Shown here piece by piece: positions 1-11,983 of a stretch of 64,000 nt of DNA; position 1 is the first letter of the stretch, and each line of letters starts with the position of its first letter. The notes beneath the pieces were generated by a model, which searched no databases, had not been told where the DNA came from, and saw only the letters and a list, made by a program, of their open reading frames with translations. A program made the position numbers and the translations under genes. This DNA comes from Codonopsis lanceolata. Lineage: Eukaryota; Streptophyta; Magnoliopsida; Asterales; Campanulaceae. Location: assembly GCA_013146195.2 (NCBI GenBank), contig CM028378.1:39694828-39758827 (forward strand), written 5' to 3'.

Positions 1-14
1 AATTATTGTGGTTG

Positions 15-18
<4 letters not shown>

Positions 19-69
<51 letters not shown>
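19..69. repeat. (TA)n(TG)n microsatellite
   Basis: An uninterrupted TA dinucleotide run passes directly into a TG run. It is a compound simple repeat with no gene next to it. Confidence 0.95.
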
Positions 70-159
70 TAAGTTGTAACTTTTGATAATTTTTTGTAAA
101 AGAAAATTATTTTTTTGTAATTTTTATATTTATTTGATAAGTGCATGTTAATGAGTAAA

Positions 160-272
160 CGAGCGCCCATGCCCATTTAGTGTCTGCCCATATATACTCA
201 TATTATTAAATGAACACTTACTAGCCCGCCGCTCATTTAGGCATGCCCATACCCGCCCATTTTCCACCTCTA
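160..272. mobile_element. hAT-like transposon end (remnant)
   Basis: The stretch is rich in 'gcccatgcccat' and 'acccgcccat' words and ends in 'ttttccacctcta'. Read on the other strand this begins TAGAGGTGGAAAATGGGCGGG, the kind of terminus and GGGCGGG subterminal motif usual in plant hAT elements. The partner end would lie left of the window, so neither a target duplication nor an element length can be given. The family is inferred from the terminus only. Confidence 0.35.
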
Positions 273-1562
273 ATCTATATTACAATACAGCTCATTCTTA
301 TACATGTGCAATTGACTAAAGCTATTTAGAGGATGAGATTTAATTATCTTAAAAAATTTAATGGTTGAGATTCACTCTCACATTCACATGTGTGAGAGCA
401 GTTATCCACTTTTAAATCTTTATTTTCTCTCACCCTGTTACAAAGTCACCCCTACAATTAATATTTTGAGCAGTCACACCATGAGATTAATCTTCTAAAC
501 CATTACCCCTTACAAAGCATCAACCTTACATTAATATAATCTCACAATAGAGCTCAATTGATTGACTGAGACTATCTGGACATAGGGATTGATTCCGCCG
601 TAAAATCAAATGTTCATAGGTCAGTTACATATAACTCCTTACAAATAACCTCCCTCAACTATGGATCGAGTTCGAATAGCGCCCCTCAACTACCACTTGA
701 AGTATTGTACCCCTCACCTATAACATTTTTTTTAAATCACACCTTCTATTTAGACGTTGACGTTTCAATTGACGAAATCAGATATATTGGCACCATGCCA
801 TAGGCACAGACACGAAGATCTAATTTTTTGCAATAAGCATCCACATTCAATCCGTTGACATCATATTGCTTTTCTTCTTTTAGGTCAAATATATTCTCAC
901 CTAATGGACGCAAACTCAAAAAAGATAAACCAACTTAAATTAGGTAAGTCAATCAAATATTAAAAGCTTCTTACTTTTGTTGTTCAGAAATCAGACTTGC
1001 CCCCATAGCATATTCTACACCTGAGAGAGGATATCCTGTGCCATATTCATATTGTGTTACATTATATTATATGCTCGACGTCGTTTTCACTTTCAAAGCT
1101 TAGAGTTATGGTTGGTGAGTGGTGACGCTGACTATCACTCCAGTTGCAACTTTTTTTTTTCAAACTAATATTTTTTTTTTATCAATTATCAAACACACAA
1201 TATATCAAGAATATAAAATCGTCTTTTATAAATGCTTTCCTTTTTAAATACAATTATACCAACTCTACTCTACAAAAAATAATTAAAGTACTGTATATCA
1301 TTTGAAATCACAAACTTTTAATATCATAATTTTACTCCCATGTAGTTTTTTTAAGTTGTAGATTTTTATTTTTTTTTGTGTAACATGTTACATAAACATT
1401 ATATTTTCAAATGAAAGAATTAGTATTATTTTTTTTTATAAAAGAGGAGATTTGTAGCTTCTTTTAGAATGAAACTATTTTTTCGGACAAAAAAATATAA
1501 CTACTATTTTGGAGCAGAGGGAGTATTAAAATAATTCAATAAGTACATGAGTAAAATTTTCA
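273..1562. other. Intergenic, AT-rich, no gene seen
   Basis: I see no coding region. At about 640-725 the phrases 'acctccctcaacta' and 'gcgcccctcaacta' resemble MULE-type terminal inverted repeats, but no matching inverted copy is visible. At about 1511-1526 'cagagggagta' looks like the right end of a decayed Stowaway MITE. Confidence 0.5.
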
Positions 1563-1671
1563 TTTATACAAACGATTCTTAGATTATGTCACGTGTCAAT
1601 TACAATTTTTATTTTGATTTTTTTAGATTTTGATTAGTCACATGTCATGATCTAAAGACCGTTTGTATAAA
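1563..1671. repeat. Fold-back inverted repeat (small MITE)
   Basis: Two arms of about 35 bases pair imperfectly. The left arm starts 'tttatacaaacgattctta'; the right arm ends 'aaagaccgtttgtataaa'. They flank a T-rich spacer of about 40 bases. A fold-back of about 110 bp like this is typical of very short MITEs. No target duplication could be fixed. Confidence 0.55.
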
Positions 1672-1915
1672 AAAAATTGTTCATCATTGGTGGATAAAAA
1701 TAAAATTTTAAGTATTAGTAATAAGCGTCCTTTTTTTCCCTCCTAAGGGGGTAATAACTAATAAGTGTCCTGGTTGTTGAAACACACATCAATTCTTATT
1801 TTGGATTCTTAACAAATACTCTTCGTCCAAAAAAAATTTCACTTTAGTTTTTTATTGGTTATATAGCTTGAATCATTGACCAAAGATCTTCAAAATGTGG
1901 TAATATATATTCCTA

Positions 1916-2638
1916 GTGCTCGTTTATTACAGCTTTTGGAGTGATTTTTGACTTTTAGCTTAAAATAAGTCATATTTAAAGTATTTGTTTTACCTTATAA
2001 ACTAAAAACCAATAAGTTAGGTATATATCATTTATGAATTAAAAAACCAAAGCCAAAAATTTAAGTTTTTTTAGTTTCTTGAAAACACAAAGACAACTAT
2101 TCATTAATAACCTTTTGATTATTACAATCTTACCATTTTCTCATAAATACATAAAAAGAGGTAAGAATATTAATTTTAATATTTATATAAAAAATAAACA
2201 TTTGATGCGGGATAAAGAATATTATAAATCATTTATTAATTTTGTTATAGGGTAAACATTTTCAACCTCCGCATATTTAACTACTCATATTAAAAATTGG
2301 CAAGGAAATAATAAAAAGTTAAACGCAAAAGACTACACATAATAATGGTGTAGAAAATAGCTATATATTTATTTATTGTTTTAAGTAAGATTAAGTAAAT
2401 AAATATTAATTAAATATTATCACATGTTGAGTTTTTTAAGATAAATGTGAGACTTTTTGAAAATTTAGGGTTTTGGTCAATTTGTAGTAAATAAATAATT
2501 TTCAAATTATTAACAAATATACTCATAAACCGTTTTTCATCACCTGCAATAAAGAGTTTATCATCAAATCAGTCATAAGTCATTCAGCTAACAACTTAAG
2601 CTATCAGCTATAAGCCACCGGTCGTGACAAACGAGCCC
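1916..2638. mobile_element. Probable non-autonomous DNA transposon (~720 bp)
   Basis: The left end 'gtgctcgtttattacagc' is matched by the inverted right end 'gtgacaaacgagccc'. The interior is AT-rich with no coding potential. GGGCTCGTTTG-type termini occur in plant hAT and PIF/Harbinger MITEs. The target duplication is not clear, so the superfamily is open. Confidence 0.45.
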
Positions 2639-2939
2639 ATAATATTGTACTTCATTTGATGCACAAATAAGTTTTGTTTTAGCTAGAAAAATTTAATCCC
2701 AAATAAGTGCCATTTTCAGTTTTTAATGATTTTTTTTTCTAAATTAACACATATTTTGGATCAAAGGTTGTATTAATAATTAAGTTTATGCTATCAAAAA
2801 CATGATAAATGTATGACGAATAGTATTCCCACCATCCTTATATTATTGTGTTGTTTGACTCAACACACTGATTTAAAAAAAAATTAACTAGGTTATATAT
2901 ATATATTGATATATTATGTATAGTTTTATTTAAAGTTTA

Positions 2940-3129
2940 GGCTTAAATCACAAATTGGTCACTCTACTTTCCAGCTTTTTGCATTATGATAACTCTACAA
3001 TTTTTTTTTTCTATTTCATCATTGTACTTCACCACAAATAACAAATTGGTCACTCTGCCTCCTTTCCGTTAGTTATCATGGATGGAAATGATGAAAAAGA
3101 CATGAATGCCCTTTATTTTGTTTGCCCTC
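2940..3129 (+). repeat. MULE left TIR
   Basis: It runs from GGCTTAAATCAC to 'tttgccctc' and matches the reverse complement of 3,983-4,172 almost base for base. The open frame that begins at 3,078 starts inside this repeat and is not considered a gene. Confidence 0.9.
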
Positions 3130-3479
3130 CATGGTTCTCCATGGCAGCTTCCCTCCGACGGCTCCATGTTCTTGAAGACAGTATGATATCCTCGTGGGTT
3201 CCTAAAATCAGGTTAGATTCTTGTCGCAATTCGATCAAACATGGCCTAGTTGTTCGTTTTAAATGCGTATCCGCACCTGCCCATTTGATTTCCGATTCTT
3301 CAGACTCAAGCTCCAATGAAAATTATTGTTCTTCCACCGACCTTTTCCTCAAATTATGAATTTAAAATTTTCTTTTCCACAATCGATCTCCAACACTCAA
3401 GCTAATCAGGTCACTACTACTCTAAATTCACAGGTTAAGTAGAAGATTAAGCAAAAAATTTAGCATTGTACTTCTCTAA

Positions 3480-3836
3480 CTAGAGATGATGACACATACA
3501 CAGGTGACGGGGAGAGAGAAATAAAATTTCACCTTGTGCAAATTCCGGCGAAGGGGGAAAATTTGAAATGAAAAACGGTAGACATGGGGGTTCGTAAACG
3601 CGAAGAAGACAGAGATGGAGTGCATATTTGAGCCGGGATTTGTGTCGACTAACCGAAACAGAGGGATAGAGGCCGGAGAAGAAAAGATGACTGCCTTCAG
3701 CGTGATACTTGATCAGATCTGGGTTGAGATTTGGAGCATGGACCGAAATGGCTGGAAACTGAGATTGAAGAGGCCCGAACTGCTCGGTAGATTCCCACGC
3801 ATATCCTTCAATCGAAATCAAGGTCTTTGAAAGCAA
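3480..3836 (-). other. Possible captured gene fragment inside the MULE
   Basis: A 118-codon open frame on the minus strand begins with a TTG codon and overlaps a 71-codon frame on the plus strand. The base composition is more gene-like than the flanks. I recognise no domain in either frame. Pack-MULEs often carry exon pieces of host genes, so a capture is plausible, but no parent gene can be named from this window. Confidence 0.3.
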
Positions 3837-3982
3837 CGAAGGTAAATCAGTCCCTCAAGTCGATCAATCCATATAGCTCCTAAGCTTGAATCCACTTTTG
3901 ACTTCAGACTCAAAAGGGGGATTGGTGTTGATTGGAGAGAGATGGGAGTGGTGTTGACTAACTTTACTTGGTTTCAATATGT

Positions 3983-4172
3983 GAGGGCAAACAAAATAAA
4001 GGGCATTTATGTCTTTTTCATCATTTCCATCCATGATAACTAACGGAAAGGAGGCAGAGTGACCAATTTGTTATTTGTGGTGAAGTACAATGATGAAATA
4101 GAAAAAAAAAATTGTAGAGTTATCATAATGCAAAAAGCTGAAAAGTAGAGTGACCAATTTGTGATTTAAGCC
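3983..4172 (-). repeat. MULE right TIR
   Basis: It is the inverted partner of 2,940-3,129, beginning 'gagggcaaac' and ending 'gatttaagcc', followed at once by the 9-bp target duplication. Confidence 0.9.
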
Positions 4173-4269
4173 TAAAGTTTATGTGCATAAAACCATTATT
4201 GAAATAGTATGAAAAATTAAGGGTAAAATTATTTTCCTACAAACAAGATAATATATATTAAAATGATAG

Positions 4270-4590
4270 TGTTAACATAAAGGAATCAAAGCAAACGAGC
4301 GTAAATCAACAGACCGGTAGCATGAAGTCGCTAATCTCGGGGTCTTAATGCTCTATCCGTAATGGCATAGAAGCTAGAGGGGTAGCGGGTGTCATTCCTA
4401 GATCTATAAGGGTAGCGGGTGTAAAAAGGCTGTTATGTTAGTTAGGCTGTTAATCTCTCCCCCCTTCCCTATTCTGTATATATACAGCAGCCGCACATCA
4501 ATTTGTATCGATCAAGAAATACAATAAAATCTCCATATTACTTCTTTATCAAAACCAATCAATGTTGTCAAGATTACACTTAATTTCTCA
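4270..4590 (+). repeat. 5' LTR of copia A
   Basis: It starts TG and ends CA and matches the right LTR along its length. A TATA-like run (tgtatatatacag) lies near 4,475 and could be the element promoter. Confidence 0.93.
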
Positions 4591-4602
4591 TGGTATCAGA
4601 GC
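4591..4602 (+). other. Primer-binding site of copia A
   Basis: TGGTATCAGAGC follows the LTR without a spacer. This is the standard plant copia site, complementary to the 3' end of initiator methionine tRNA. Confidence 0.93.
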
Positions 4603-4719
4603 CAAAGATCAATCCAGGATTAGCAATCAGTCCCAATCTCCTCCATCTAATCAAGCTCCACACTGGTAATTCTCCTAACCCTCTCTCTCTCAATCTAAAT
4701 CTTGCTCTTTCATCTCACA

Positions 4720-5914
4720 ATGACCGACCCCACTGCCAAAATTGACACCAAAGTCACAAAGGATGGAGGTTCCAGTTCTTGCACTGACGACTATGATCTC
4801 CCTGAATCTACCCTTCAACTTAATTCTGGCCATCCCCTTTACCTTCATCCCAACGATCACCCAGGATGACCAATCGAAACCCTAACCAACACAAACTTCA
4901 ACCAATGGAAAATCTCCATCACAACCGCCTCTCTCCGCAAAGAATAAACTAGACATGGTAAAGGGATTGAACAAGAAACGTTCCTCCTTCCAAGTACATC
5001 GGTTCTTGGGAAAGATGTAACAAAGATGGTCATTTCTTGGCTACTAAACTCGTCAACTCGTAAATCGACAAAGCATAGTATATCTCTCAACTGCACACGA
5101 AATCTGGGATGACATCATGACCAGGTTCACACAAAGTGATGCCCCAAAGATCTTCCAGATTCAGAAAAATATCATACTATGCACTCAGGGAGACCTAACC
5201 ATCAATGCCTACTACACTAAGTTCAAAGGCCTATGGGATGAATTAGCAAATCTTCTCCAGAAACCAAGATGCACATGTGGCTGTACATGTGGTGCAATCA
5301 ATACTCAAGAAGAACATGATCATGTTACAAAACTAACACAATTCCTTATGGGGCTCTCTGAGAGGTACACAGATGTGAGAGGACAAATTCTCAGAATGCA
5401 TCCTCTCCCCACAGTGGTCAAGGCGCTTCAATGCTCATTCAAGAAGAGGGCAAAGATCACAAAGTAATTTCGCAAATTTTGAAAGCATATCATACGCCTC
5501 GCCTTATGGGAAGAATTGTCCCCAACAGTTTCAACAAACCAAGATCCGCAAAGATCTCCTCAAATGCCCTCAAATAAAGGGAAACTGTTCTGTGATCACT
5601 GTCATGGTGACACTCATCAAAAGGACAAATGCTTCTTTATACAAGGATTTCCTGAATGGCATCCTCTATTTGGCACAAAACCTGATCCAAGCAAGATGCC
5701 AAGAAACAAGGCAAAGATCAAGATTAACTCATCCATCAACAATGCAGTCACTCAACCTGTCAAAGAAACATCTGGAAGCAAGAAAAGAGATGAACAAAAC
5801 AACAATGCATCGCTTCACACCCGACAACTCCAACAAATCATGTCAATTTCGAACAACTCCAAGAACACCAATTCAGAGTCGCTCAAATGGATACTCCAAG
5901 AACATATGTCGTAA
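4720..5914 (+). pseudogene. gag of copia A (broken)
   Basis: The frame opens at an ATG at 4,720 (start MTDPTAKIDTK), is broken by stops and shifts before 5,100, and is clear again at 5,117-5,467. That part reads as the copia gag polypeptide domain (UBN2-like), with landmarks such as YYTKFKGLWDEL and FLMGLSERYTDVRGQIL. A zinc-knuckle-like stretch, CDHCHGDTHQKDKC, follows near 5,591. Gag forms the virus-like particle and packages the element RNA in the cytoplasm. Several disabling changes mean no full Gag can be made from this copy. Confidence 0.88.
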
Positions 5915-5940
5915 CTTTAATCGTAATTTTATAGTCTCTT

Positions 5941-8900
5941 GTCTTGCTTATACAAAGCCATCTCAGTTTGACTGGATCATTGACACTGGTGCAAGCCACC
6001 ATATCACCACTTCCTTTGAATGCCTCATCAATCCCACAAGTGTAAGCACTATGATACACTTGCCCAATGGTAAGTCCTGCTCAATCACTCACAAAGGCAC
6101 TGTCATACTAGCAGGTAACATTACTCTTAAAGATGTCTATCTAGCTCCTGAATTTCAATGCAACCTAATTTCTGGAAACAAACTAATAGCTGACAATAAT
6201 GTATGCTTAATCTTCTCTCGCTTCATCATGCTTCATTCAGACCTTTCTCAAAAACATTCAGAAGATTGGTAGAATTGATGGAGGCCTCTACAAACCGGCC
6301 GTCCCACGTACTCAAAGCATAAGCAATCGCTTACTCAATGCAAGAAATACTTTGATCCGCACCTTTGTAAACACAAGTAATACTTTCTCTATTAACAAAC
6401 CTATCAACAAACTATACTTGTGGCATATTAGATTAGGACATGCTCCCTGCATACCAATAAGACACACGCTTCTCTCGAATATGCAATCTAATTCTACTTC
6501 CAATGTTCATCGTGAAATTTGCCATCTATCTAGACAGCACTAGACACCATTTCCCTAAGTGACTCTCACAAAGACTAGTCCCTTGACCTAATTCACTGTG
6601 ATGTTTGGGGTCCCTACAGTAAAAGCCACTTATGATGGACATACCTCCTTCCTCACCATAGTAGATGACTTTTCCAGGGTTACATGGACCTTCCTTCTAA
6701 AAGCCAAAAATCAAGTACATCAAACCCTCCAATTCTTCTTTAATATGGTCAAAAACCAATTTAAAACAGATGTCAAACATCTCAGAACTGATAATGGTAC
6801 TGAGTTCCTTAATGATGGAGTTGGAAATCTATTGGCTTCTCTAGGGCTTTTACATCAGTGCACTTGTGTTGACACCCCTCAGCAAAATGGAAGAGCTGAG
6901 AGGAAGCACGACACCTTCTAGAACGGCAAGAGCCTTAAGGTTCCAAGCAAATCTTCCAAAAGATTCAGGGTGATTGTCTATTAACGACCACCTACCTTAT
7001 AAACAAAGCTACCCAGCTTCCGTCCCTAAAACTCAAGACACCCTTTGAAACCCTAACAGGTTCACCTCCTAACTACAGTCACCTTAGAACTCTAGGCTGC
7101 CTATGCTATGCCTCAACCCTATCTCACAATAGGGACAAACTTTCCCCTAGAGCTAAGAAGTGCATCTTCCTAGGCTACCCTAGCAATAAGAAAGCCTACA
7201 AAGTCTATGATATTAATACTCATCAAGTATCCTACAGCAGAGATGTAGTCTTCTATGAATCAATATTTCCCTTTAAAAGGAACATCACTAAATCACCTCA
7301 TGATAGCCTATTCCCTTCATATACCATCAACCCCATCCTTGAGGAAGAAAATCAAATATCAACTCGAAGACACTAACCCCACTCATGATCAAGATACCAG
7401 CCCTCATGCAGATGAGACACAAGATGATCATCACACTCCTATCACCAATGATCTTAACACACAACTCTCATCTCCACAATTAAGACCTCAAAGACACAAG
7501 ACTATCCCCATCAGATTCCAAGTACAACACTGATGGCACCATCAACAAATACAAAGCCAGACTAGTGGCCAAAGGGTACACTCAAATTGAAGGGGTTGAT
7601 TACTTTGAGACATTCTCACCGCTTGCTAAAATGACCTCTGTCAAGGTTCTTCTTGCCATACCGCCACTAAAAGCGGACAATATCATTGGATATATCCAAT
7701 GCATTCCTTCATGGAGACCTTCATGAAGAAGTGTACATGGATCTTCCCCCGGATATCTTCCTAATCTAACTCAAGGAACCAACCCTACAGATGCAAACAA
7801 ACTATCTAAGTCTCTATGGCCTAAAAAACAGCCCCTAGACAATGGTTTGAAAAATGCGTCAACCACTCTTCTCAACTATGGCTTTCAAAGAATCTCAAAG
7901 TGATTACACTCTCTCTATCTTAACTCCAAGTCTCACTTCATAGCTCGCTTGTCTATGTAGATGATATTCTTATAACAAAGTTCAAGTGACAGTCTGATCA
8001 ACCAAGTTAAGGACTACCTGAAATCTGCCTTTCCTGTGAAAGATCTTGGTCCCTTAAAGTACTTCCTTGGTCTGGAAGTAGCAAGGAACAAAAGTGGAAT
8101 CTGTCTACATCAAAAGAAGTATGCAATGGAGATAATTACAGATAGTGGACTGATAAATGCCAAGCCAGCCCTCACACCAATTGAAAAGGACCATAAACCG
8201 GCCACTACATCACATGGCGGATTCTACACATATGGCGCATCCCACGCCTAATGTAAGACTAATGAGACTCATCTACCTCTCTGTCACTGGACCGACATAT
8301 CCTACGGTGTTCAAGTACTTAGTCAATTCATGTCCAACCCCATGGATCATCATTGGAATGCGGTGTTTAAGACTAGTCAAATACATCAAAGGAACCCCGG
8401 TCGTGGTCTATTCTTCTCCAATGCCTCATCTACCAACCTTACGACCTCGTGATTTTTGCCCGCCCTATCACAAGAAAATCTCTCTCAGGCTTCTGCATCT
8501 ATCTAGGCAACTCTCTCATATCATGGAGATGTAAAAAGCAACCAACAGTTAGCAGGTCCTCGCCGAGTAGTACATGGCGACACATGCCGTGAGCTAAAAT
8601 GGCTAACATCCTTACTCAGGACTTCAATGTGAAGACCAATCTTCCAAATTCTTTCTATTCTCAGGACAACCAATCAATCCATTCACATCTCCGTCAATCC
8701 AAGATTTCATGAAAGAACAAAGCACATTGACATAGATTGTCATTTAGTCAGAGAAATGATTCAAAAAGGAGTTGTCTCAACTAGATACATACCCTCTGAT
8801 GATCAGCCTGCAGATCTGTTCACCAAAGCCTTACCATCACCTCAGTTCTATCATCTTCTCACCAAGTTACCAATCTTCAATCTATTCAATCAGACTAGTA

Positions 8901-8960
8901 ACTTGAGGGGGGATGTTAACATAAAGGAATCAAAGCAAGGTGAATCAAACAGACCAGCCT
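5941..8960 (+). pseudogene. pol of copia A (protease, integrase, RT, RNase H; broken)
   Basis: The pieces are in copia order. The protease motif WIIDTGASHHIT is near 5,972. The GAG-pre-integrase part has LYLWHIRLGHAP near 6,415. The integrase core is at 6,598-6,921, with VDDFSRVTW, RTDNGTEF and a closing QQNGRAERKH. An RT start reads ARLVAKGYTQIEGVDYFET near 7,559, and the RNase H end reads YIPSDDQPADLFTKAL near 8,790. The reading frame changes repeatedly, and the RT centre (about 7,690-8,020) is so decayed that the YxDD box is not intact. Gag-Pol would process, copy and integrate the element; this copy cannot. Confidence 0.9.
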
Positions 8961-9221
8961 AGCATGAAGTCGCTAATCTCGTGGGTCTCAATGCTCTAAT
9001 GCATAGAAGCTAGAGGGGTAGCGGGTGTCATTCCTAGATCTATAAGGGTAGCGGGTGTAAAAGGTCGTTATGTTAGTTAGGTCGTTAATCTCTCCCCTTC
9101 CTATTCTCTTATATCTCACAGCAGCACATCAATTTGTATCGATCAAGAAATACAATAAAATCTCCATATTACTTCTTTATCAAAACCAATCAATGTTGTC
9201 AAGATTACACTTAATTTCTCA
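8914..9221 (+). repeat. 3' LTR of copia A
   Basis: It begins TGTTAACATAAAGG right after a G-rich tract (acttgaggggggatg) that fits a polypurine tract. It ends TTAATTTCTCA, followed by the GATAG target repeat. Confidence 0.93.
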
Positions 9222-9238
9222 GATAGCAGTTAATGCAC

Positions 9239-9240
9239 TA

Positions 9241-9306
<66 letters not shown>
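9239..9306. repeat. (CT)n(TA)n microsatellite
   Basis: A CT run passes directly into a long TA run 18 bases beyond the copia A right LTR. Confidence 0.95.
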
Positions 9307-9308
<2 letters not shown>

Positions 9309-9680
9309 CATGTGGTTATTTGCACAATTTTACCTTTCGAAGTCTATTGATGCTTACCGACCCCTTGGTAGGGCAGACCGAGGTTCCTTAATCGGACACC
9401 CTTTCGTTGTCAAGTTGTATCGATTTATTTTCTTATATCAGCTGGTACCTTGAATTACAAATATATAGAAAGCAAACATGCATGCATCTTCTCCATAATA
9501 AGACAGATGGACTAGACATGTTTATGGTTTTCTCCAAAATGTAATGAATTAGGTCAGAAAAATACCCAGACTACCTAGTGTATTAATTGTGTCTAAACTC
9601 TAAATTAACTTACTTCCTTCCAAAATAAATCTTCATTTTTAACCTTTTTCACATTAATTAAGATTTTACTAATGTATATA

Positions 9681-9937
9681 TTCTCTTTGTTCCTAAAAAA
9701 GTGTTTTGTTTGTCCTAATACAAATATTTTTTAAAAAGATACTATTGATTCTTTAAAATAATGTGTATTTTTTAAGAATATCCATGTAAGAGTCTGGTCC
9801 ATCAATTTAAGTGAAAGTTAAATCAATATAATTAAAATGGTATAGATAATTTCTAAAAAATTTTAAAAATTATAAATTGATTTTTTTAAACAACCCAAAA
9901 AGGTACAATAAATTATGTTTTTTAAGAACGAATGAAG
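9681..9937. mobile_element. Decayed Stowaway-like MITE
   Basis: The left end 'ttctctttgttcctaaaaa' and the right end 'tttaagaacgaatgaag' form degenerate inverted repeats of the CTCCCTCCGTCC type. TA dinucleotides flank it. It is about 257 bp, AT-rich and non-coding. The TIRs have drifted more than in the copies at 11.1 and 12.5 kb. Confidence 0.5.
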
Positions 9938-10324
9938 TAATATATACCTAAATAACCTTAATACTTCAATATATCATTACAAATCCCCTTTCAAACTGAA
10001 TATAGCTGGCAAATATTAACTAAGTAAATTAATTAAAAAGTATTGGGGAAATTATTTAAGAAACTAGACACTATCACGTGGGAGCAACAAAATAAGCCAG
10101 TAAAACTAGTAATCATTCTCATAGGTACTTCCTCAAAAAAAAAAAAAAAAAACAATCTTTAAAGGTTCACTAGTTATATAGTCCGTACTTCTTACAAGTT
10201 TTTTTTTATAATAATACTAGTACTATTTTTAAATATGACATACATTTTTTCTTTTGATATTAGTAGTAATATAATTTTTAAAATTTTAGGCATTATGATT
10301 TAAATATTGGAATATAAAACCAAT

Positions 10325-10327
<3 letters not shown>

Positions 10328-10379
<52 letters not shown>
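10328..10379. repeat. (TA)n microsatellite
   Basis: About 26 uninterrupted TA units. Confidence 0.95.
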
Positions 10380-10382
<3 letters not shown>

Positions 10383-10399
10383 TAATAATATTGGAAGTT

Positions 10400-10910
10400 T
10401 TCTAACCAATGTGAGATACATCTATTCTATTAATAATAATAATAGTAAAAGTATTTTATTTTAACACTTTTGAAAGATACATCTATTATATTAATAATAA
10501 TAGTAGAAGTGTTTTATTTAAAAACTTTTGAAACCAATATCTTTTTCTAACGAATGTGAGATACATCTATTCTATTAATAATAATATTAGAAGTCTTTTT
10601 ATTTTAATACTTTTGAAACCAACTTATTTCCTATCTAATGTGGGATACATCTCTTTTATTGTTAGTAAAATAATTTTATCTAAAAACTTTTAAACTAAAA
10701 TAATTCTTTGTAACCAATGATGAATAAATTATTTTTATTGGTAAGATTTTGCTTAAAGACTTTTAAAGCCAATATCAACTTCTAACAATTGTGAACATAT
10801 ATCTTCTTTTGTTAGTTTAGTAAAAATATTTATCTAAATACTTTTTAAACCAATATCAATTTTCAACCAATATTTGTTATATCACTTTTATTAATAATTA
10901 TAGTAGAGAT
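10400..10910. repeat. Degenerate tandem repeat, about six units
   Basis: Units share the phrase 'gatacatctattctatta', then an 'ataataat..tagaagt' run, then 'ttttgaaaccaatat'. They start near 10,410, 10,475, 10,557, 10,642, 10,792 and 10,880, at spacings of about 65-85 bases with one double gap. Decay increases rightward. The word 'accaatgtgagatac' resembles a phrase common in plant transposon termini, but I cannot assign a family. Confidence 0.6.
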
Positions 10911-11106
10911 GCATCTTACAATAATTATAAATTAATGTTGATTTTAGAAATCATTAAATTACTCACCTATTACTTGATGAAAAATTAGTGTTTTTAGTAA
11001 AGAAATTGTGTAAGTTGATGCACAAATTTCTTTAAGTGTCATTTGTTTGTTGACAAAAGTAATTGTACAAATATGTTCTACTCGGTGAAAGCATCATAAT
11101 GATATA

Positions 11107-11351
11107 CTCCCTCCGTCCCAAATTATTGTCTTGTTTTTTTTTTAAATGTCCCAAAATAATTGTGTTGTTTGAAAATTTCCTTTTTACACTTTTACCACTT
11201 TAACCTTACTTTTGCTTATAACTTTAAATTTGGCCAACATATTCATGGGTTTTAAAAAAATCACATACTATTCAAATATTAATAATCAAGTCAATTGTAT
11301 TTTCTTAATCCGTGTGTCAGGTCAAACAAGACAATAATTTTAAGACGGTAG
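11107..11351. mobile_element. Stowaway-like MITE (245 bp)
   Basis: It starts CTCCCTCCGTCCCAAATTAT and ends with the inverted form 'ataattttaagacggtag', flanked on both sides by TA. CTCCCTCCGT termini and a TA duplication mark Tc1/mariner-type Stowaway elements. There is no coding region. Confidence 0.85.
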
Positions 11352-11950
11352 TAATATTTATGTGTCCAAATCGAGTTTTGGATGAATAAGATATTAAGAT
11401 TTAAAGTATGATGATAGAAGTGGGTCATTACGGACATGAGTGAAGTTAGATGGAATTGGTGGAACCTTGACCCAATCACATGAACGGTGAACCAGGGACT
11501 AAGGATGGATGCCAGAAACGGGCAGGGGTGGAAAAAGCATTTGATAAGTTAGGGTGGAATGCCACTGTATAGACAGACTATCTTGATAAGTTCAAAGTGT
11601 TCAAACAACAACAAAGAGAAAATACTCCAAATGACTACATAGTAATCAAATTCAAATTATGTAGATAAAGCCTAAAAATCAATCAACAACTATTGTCGAT
11701 TTGTATCCTTCAATTGTGTCACTGACTCACGAACCAAGCTTGATATCTGCCTTCTTAATTGAGCGCCATCTCGTCATTGGGCCATCATAACCAACCTTGC
11801 CATCCAAAAAAAATGGGGTCCTTAGGCATGTCTCCTCATCACAGTATATGTGTGGCTTTTTAAGATAAAATTTTACTCCATTGTCCCTAAAAAGTTAGTG
11901 AGAAAAAATAAGAGTAAAATAATAAAAGTATGAAGTGATGTGCGTGTGTA

Positions 11951-11983
<33 letters not shown>

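Larger units (their letters stand above)
2940..4172. mobile_element. Non-autonomous MULE with 190-bp TIRs (Pack-MULE candidate)
   Basis: The element is 1,233 bp and starts GGCTTAAATCAC; the right end is the inverted copy. Both TIRs extend about 190 bases with near-identity. The flanks carry a perfect 9-bp direct repeat, TAAAGTTTA, at 2,931-2,939 and 4,173-4,181. Long TIRs plus a 9-bp duplication are the signature of Mutator-like elements. The ~850-bp interior has no transposase and is less AT-rich than its surroundings, so it may hold captured genomic sequence. The close TIR match suggests a fairly recent insertion. Confidence 0.88.
4270..9221 (+). mobile_element. Ty1/copia retrotransposon A, full length, inactive
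   Basis: The element is 4,952 bp. It has LTRs of 321 and 308 bp that begin TGTTAACATAAAGG and end TTAATTTCTCA, a 5-bp target duplication GATAG at 4,265-4,269 and 9,222-9,226, a tRNA-iMet-type primer-binding site right after the left LTR, and a G-rich tract before the right LTR. The order is gag, protease, integrase, reverse transcriptase, RNase H, which defines copia. Short LTRs and a size near 5 kb fit the Ale/Retrofit group, but that is inference. The LTRs differ by several small indels and the coding region has many stops and shifts, so the copy is old. Confidence 0.95.
9940..11104. other. Intergenic, AT-rich, no gene seen
   Basis: Nothing coding. It holds an A-run at 10,134-10,152, the TA microsatellite and the degenerate tandem array listed separately. 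Confidence 0.6.

Noticed and set aside
3078..3359. 93-codon frame starting with ATG in the MULE
   Set aside because: It begins within the terminal inverted repeat and has no domain; the inverted copy of the start is present at the other end.
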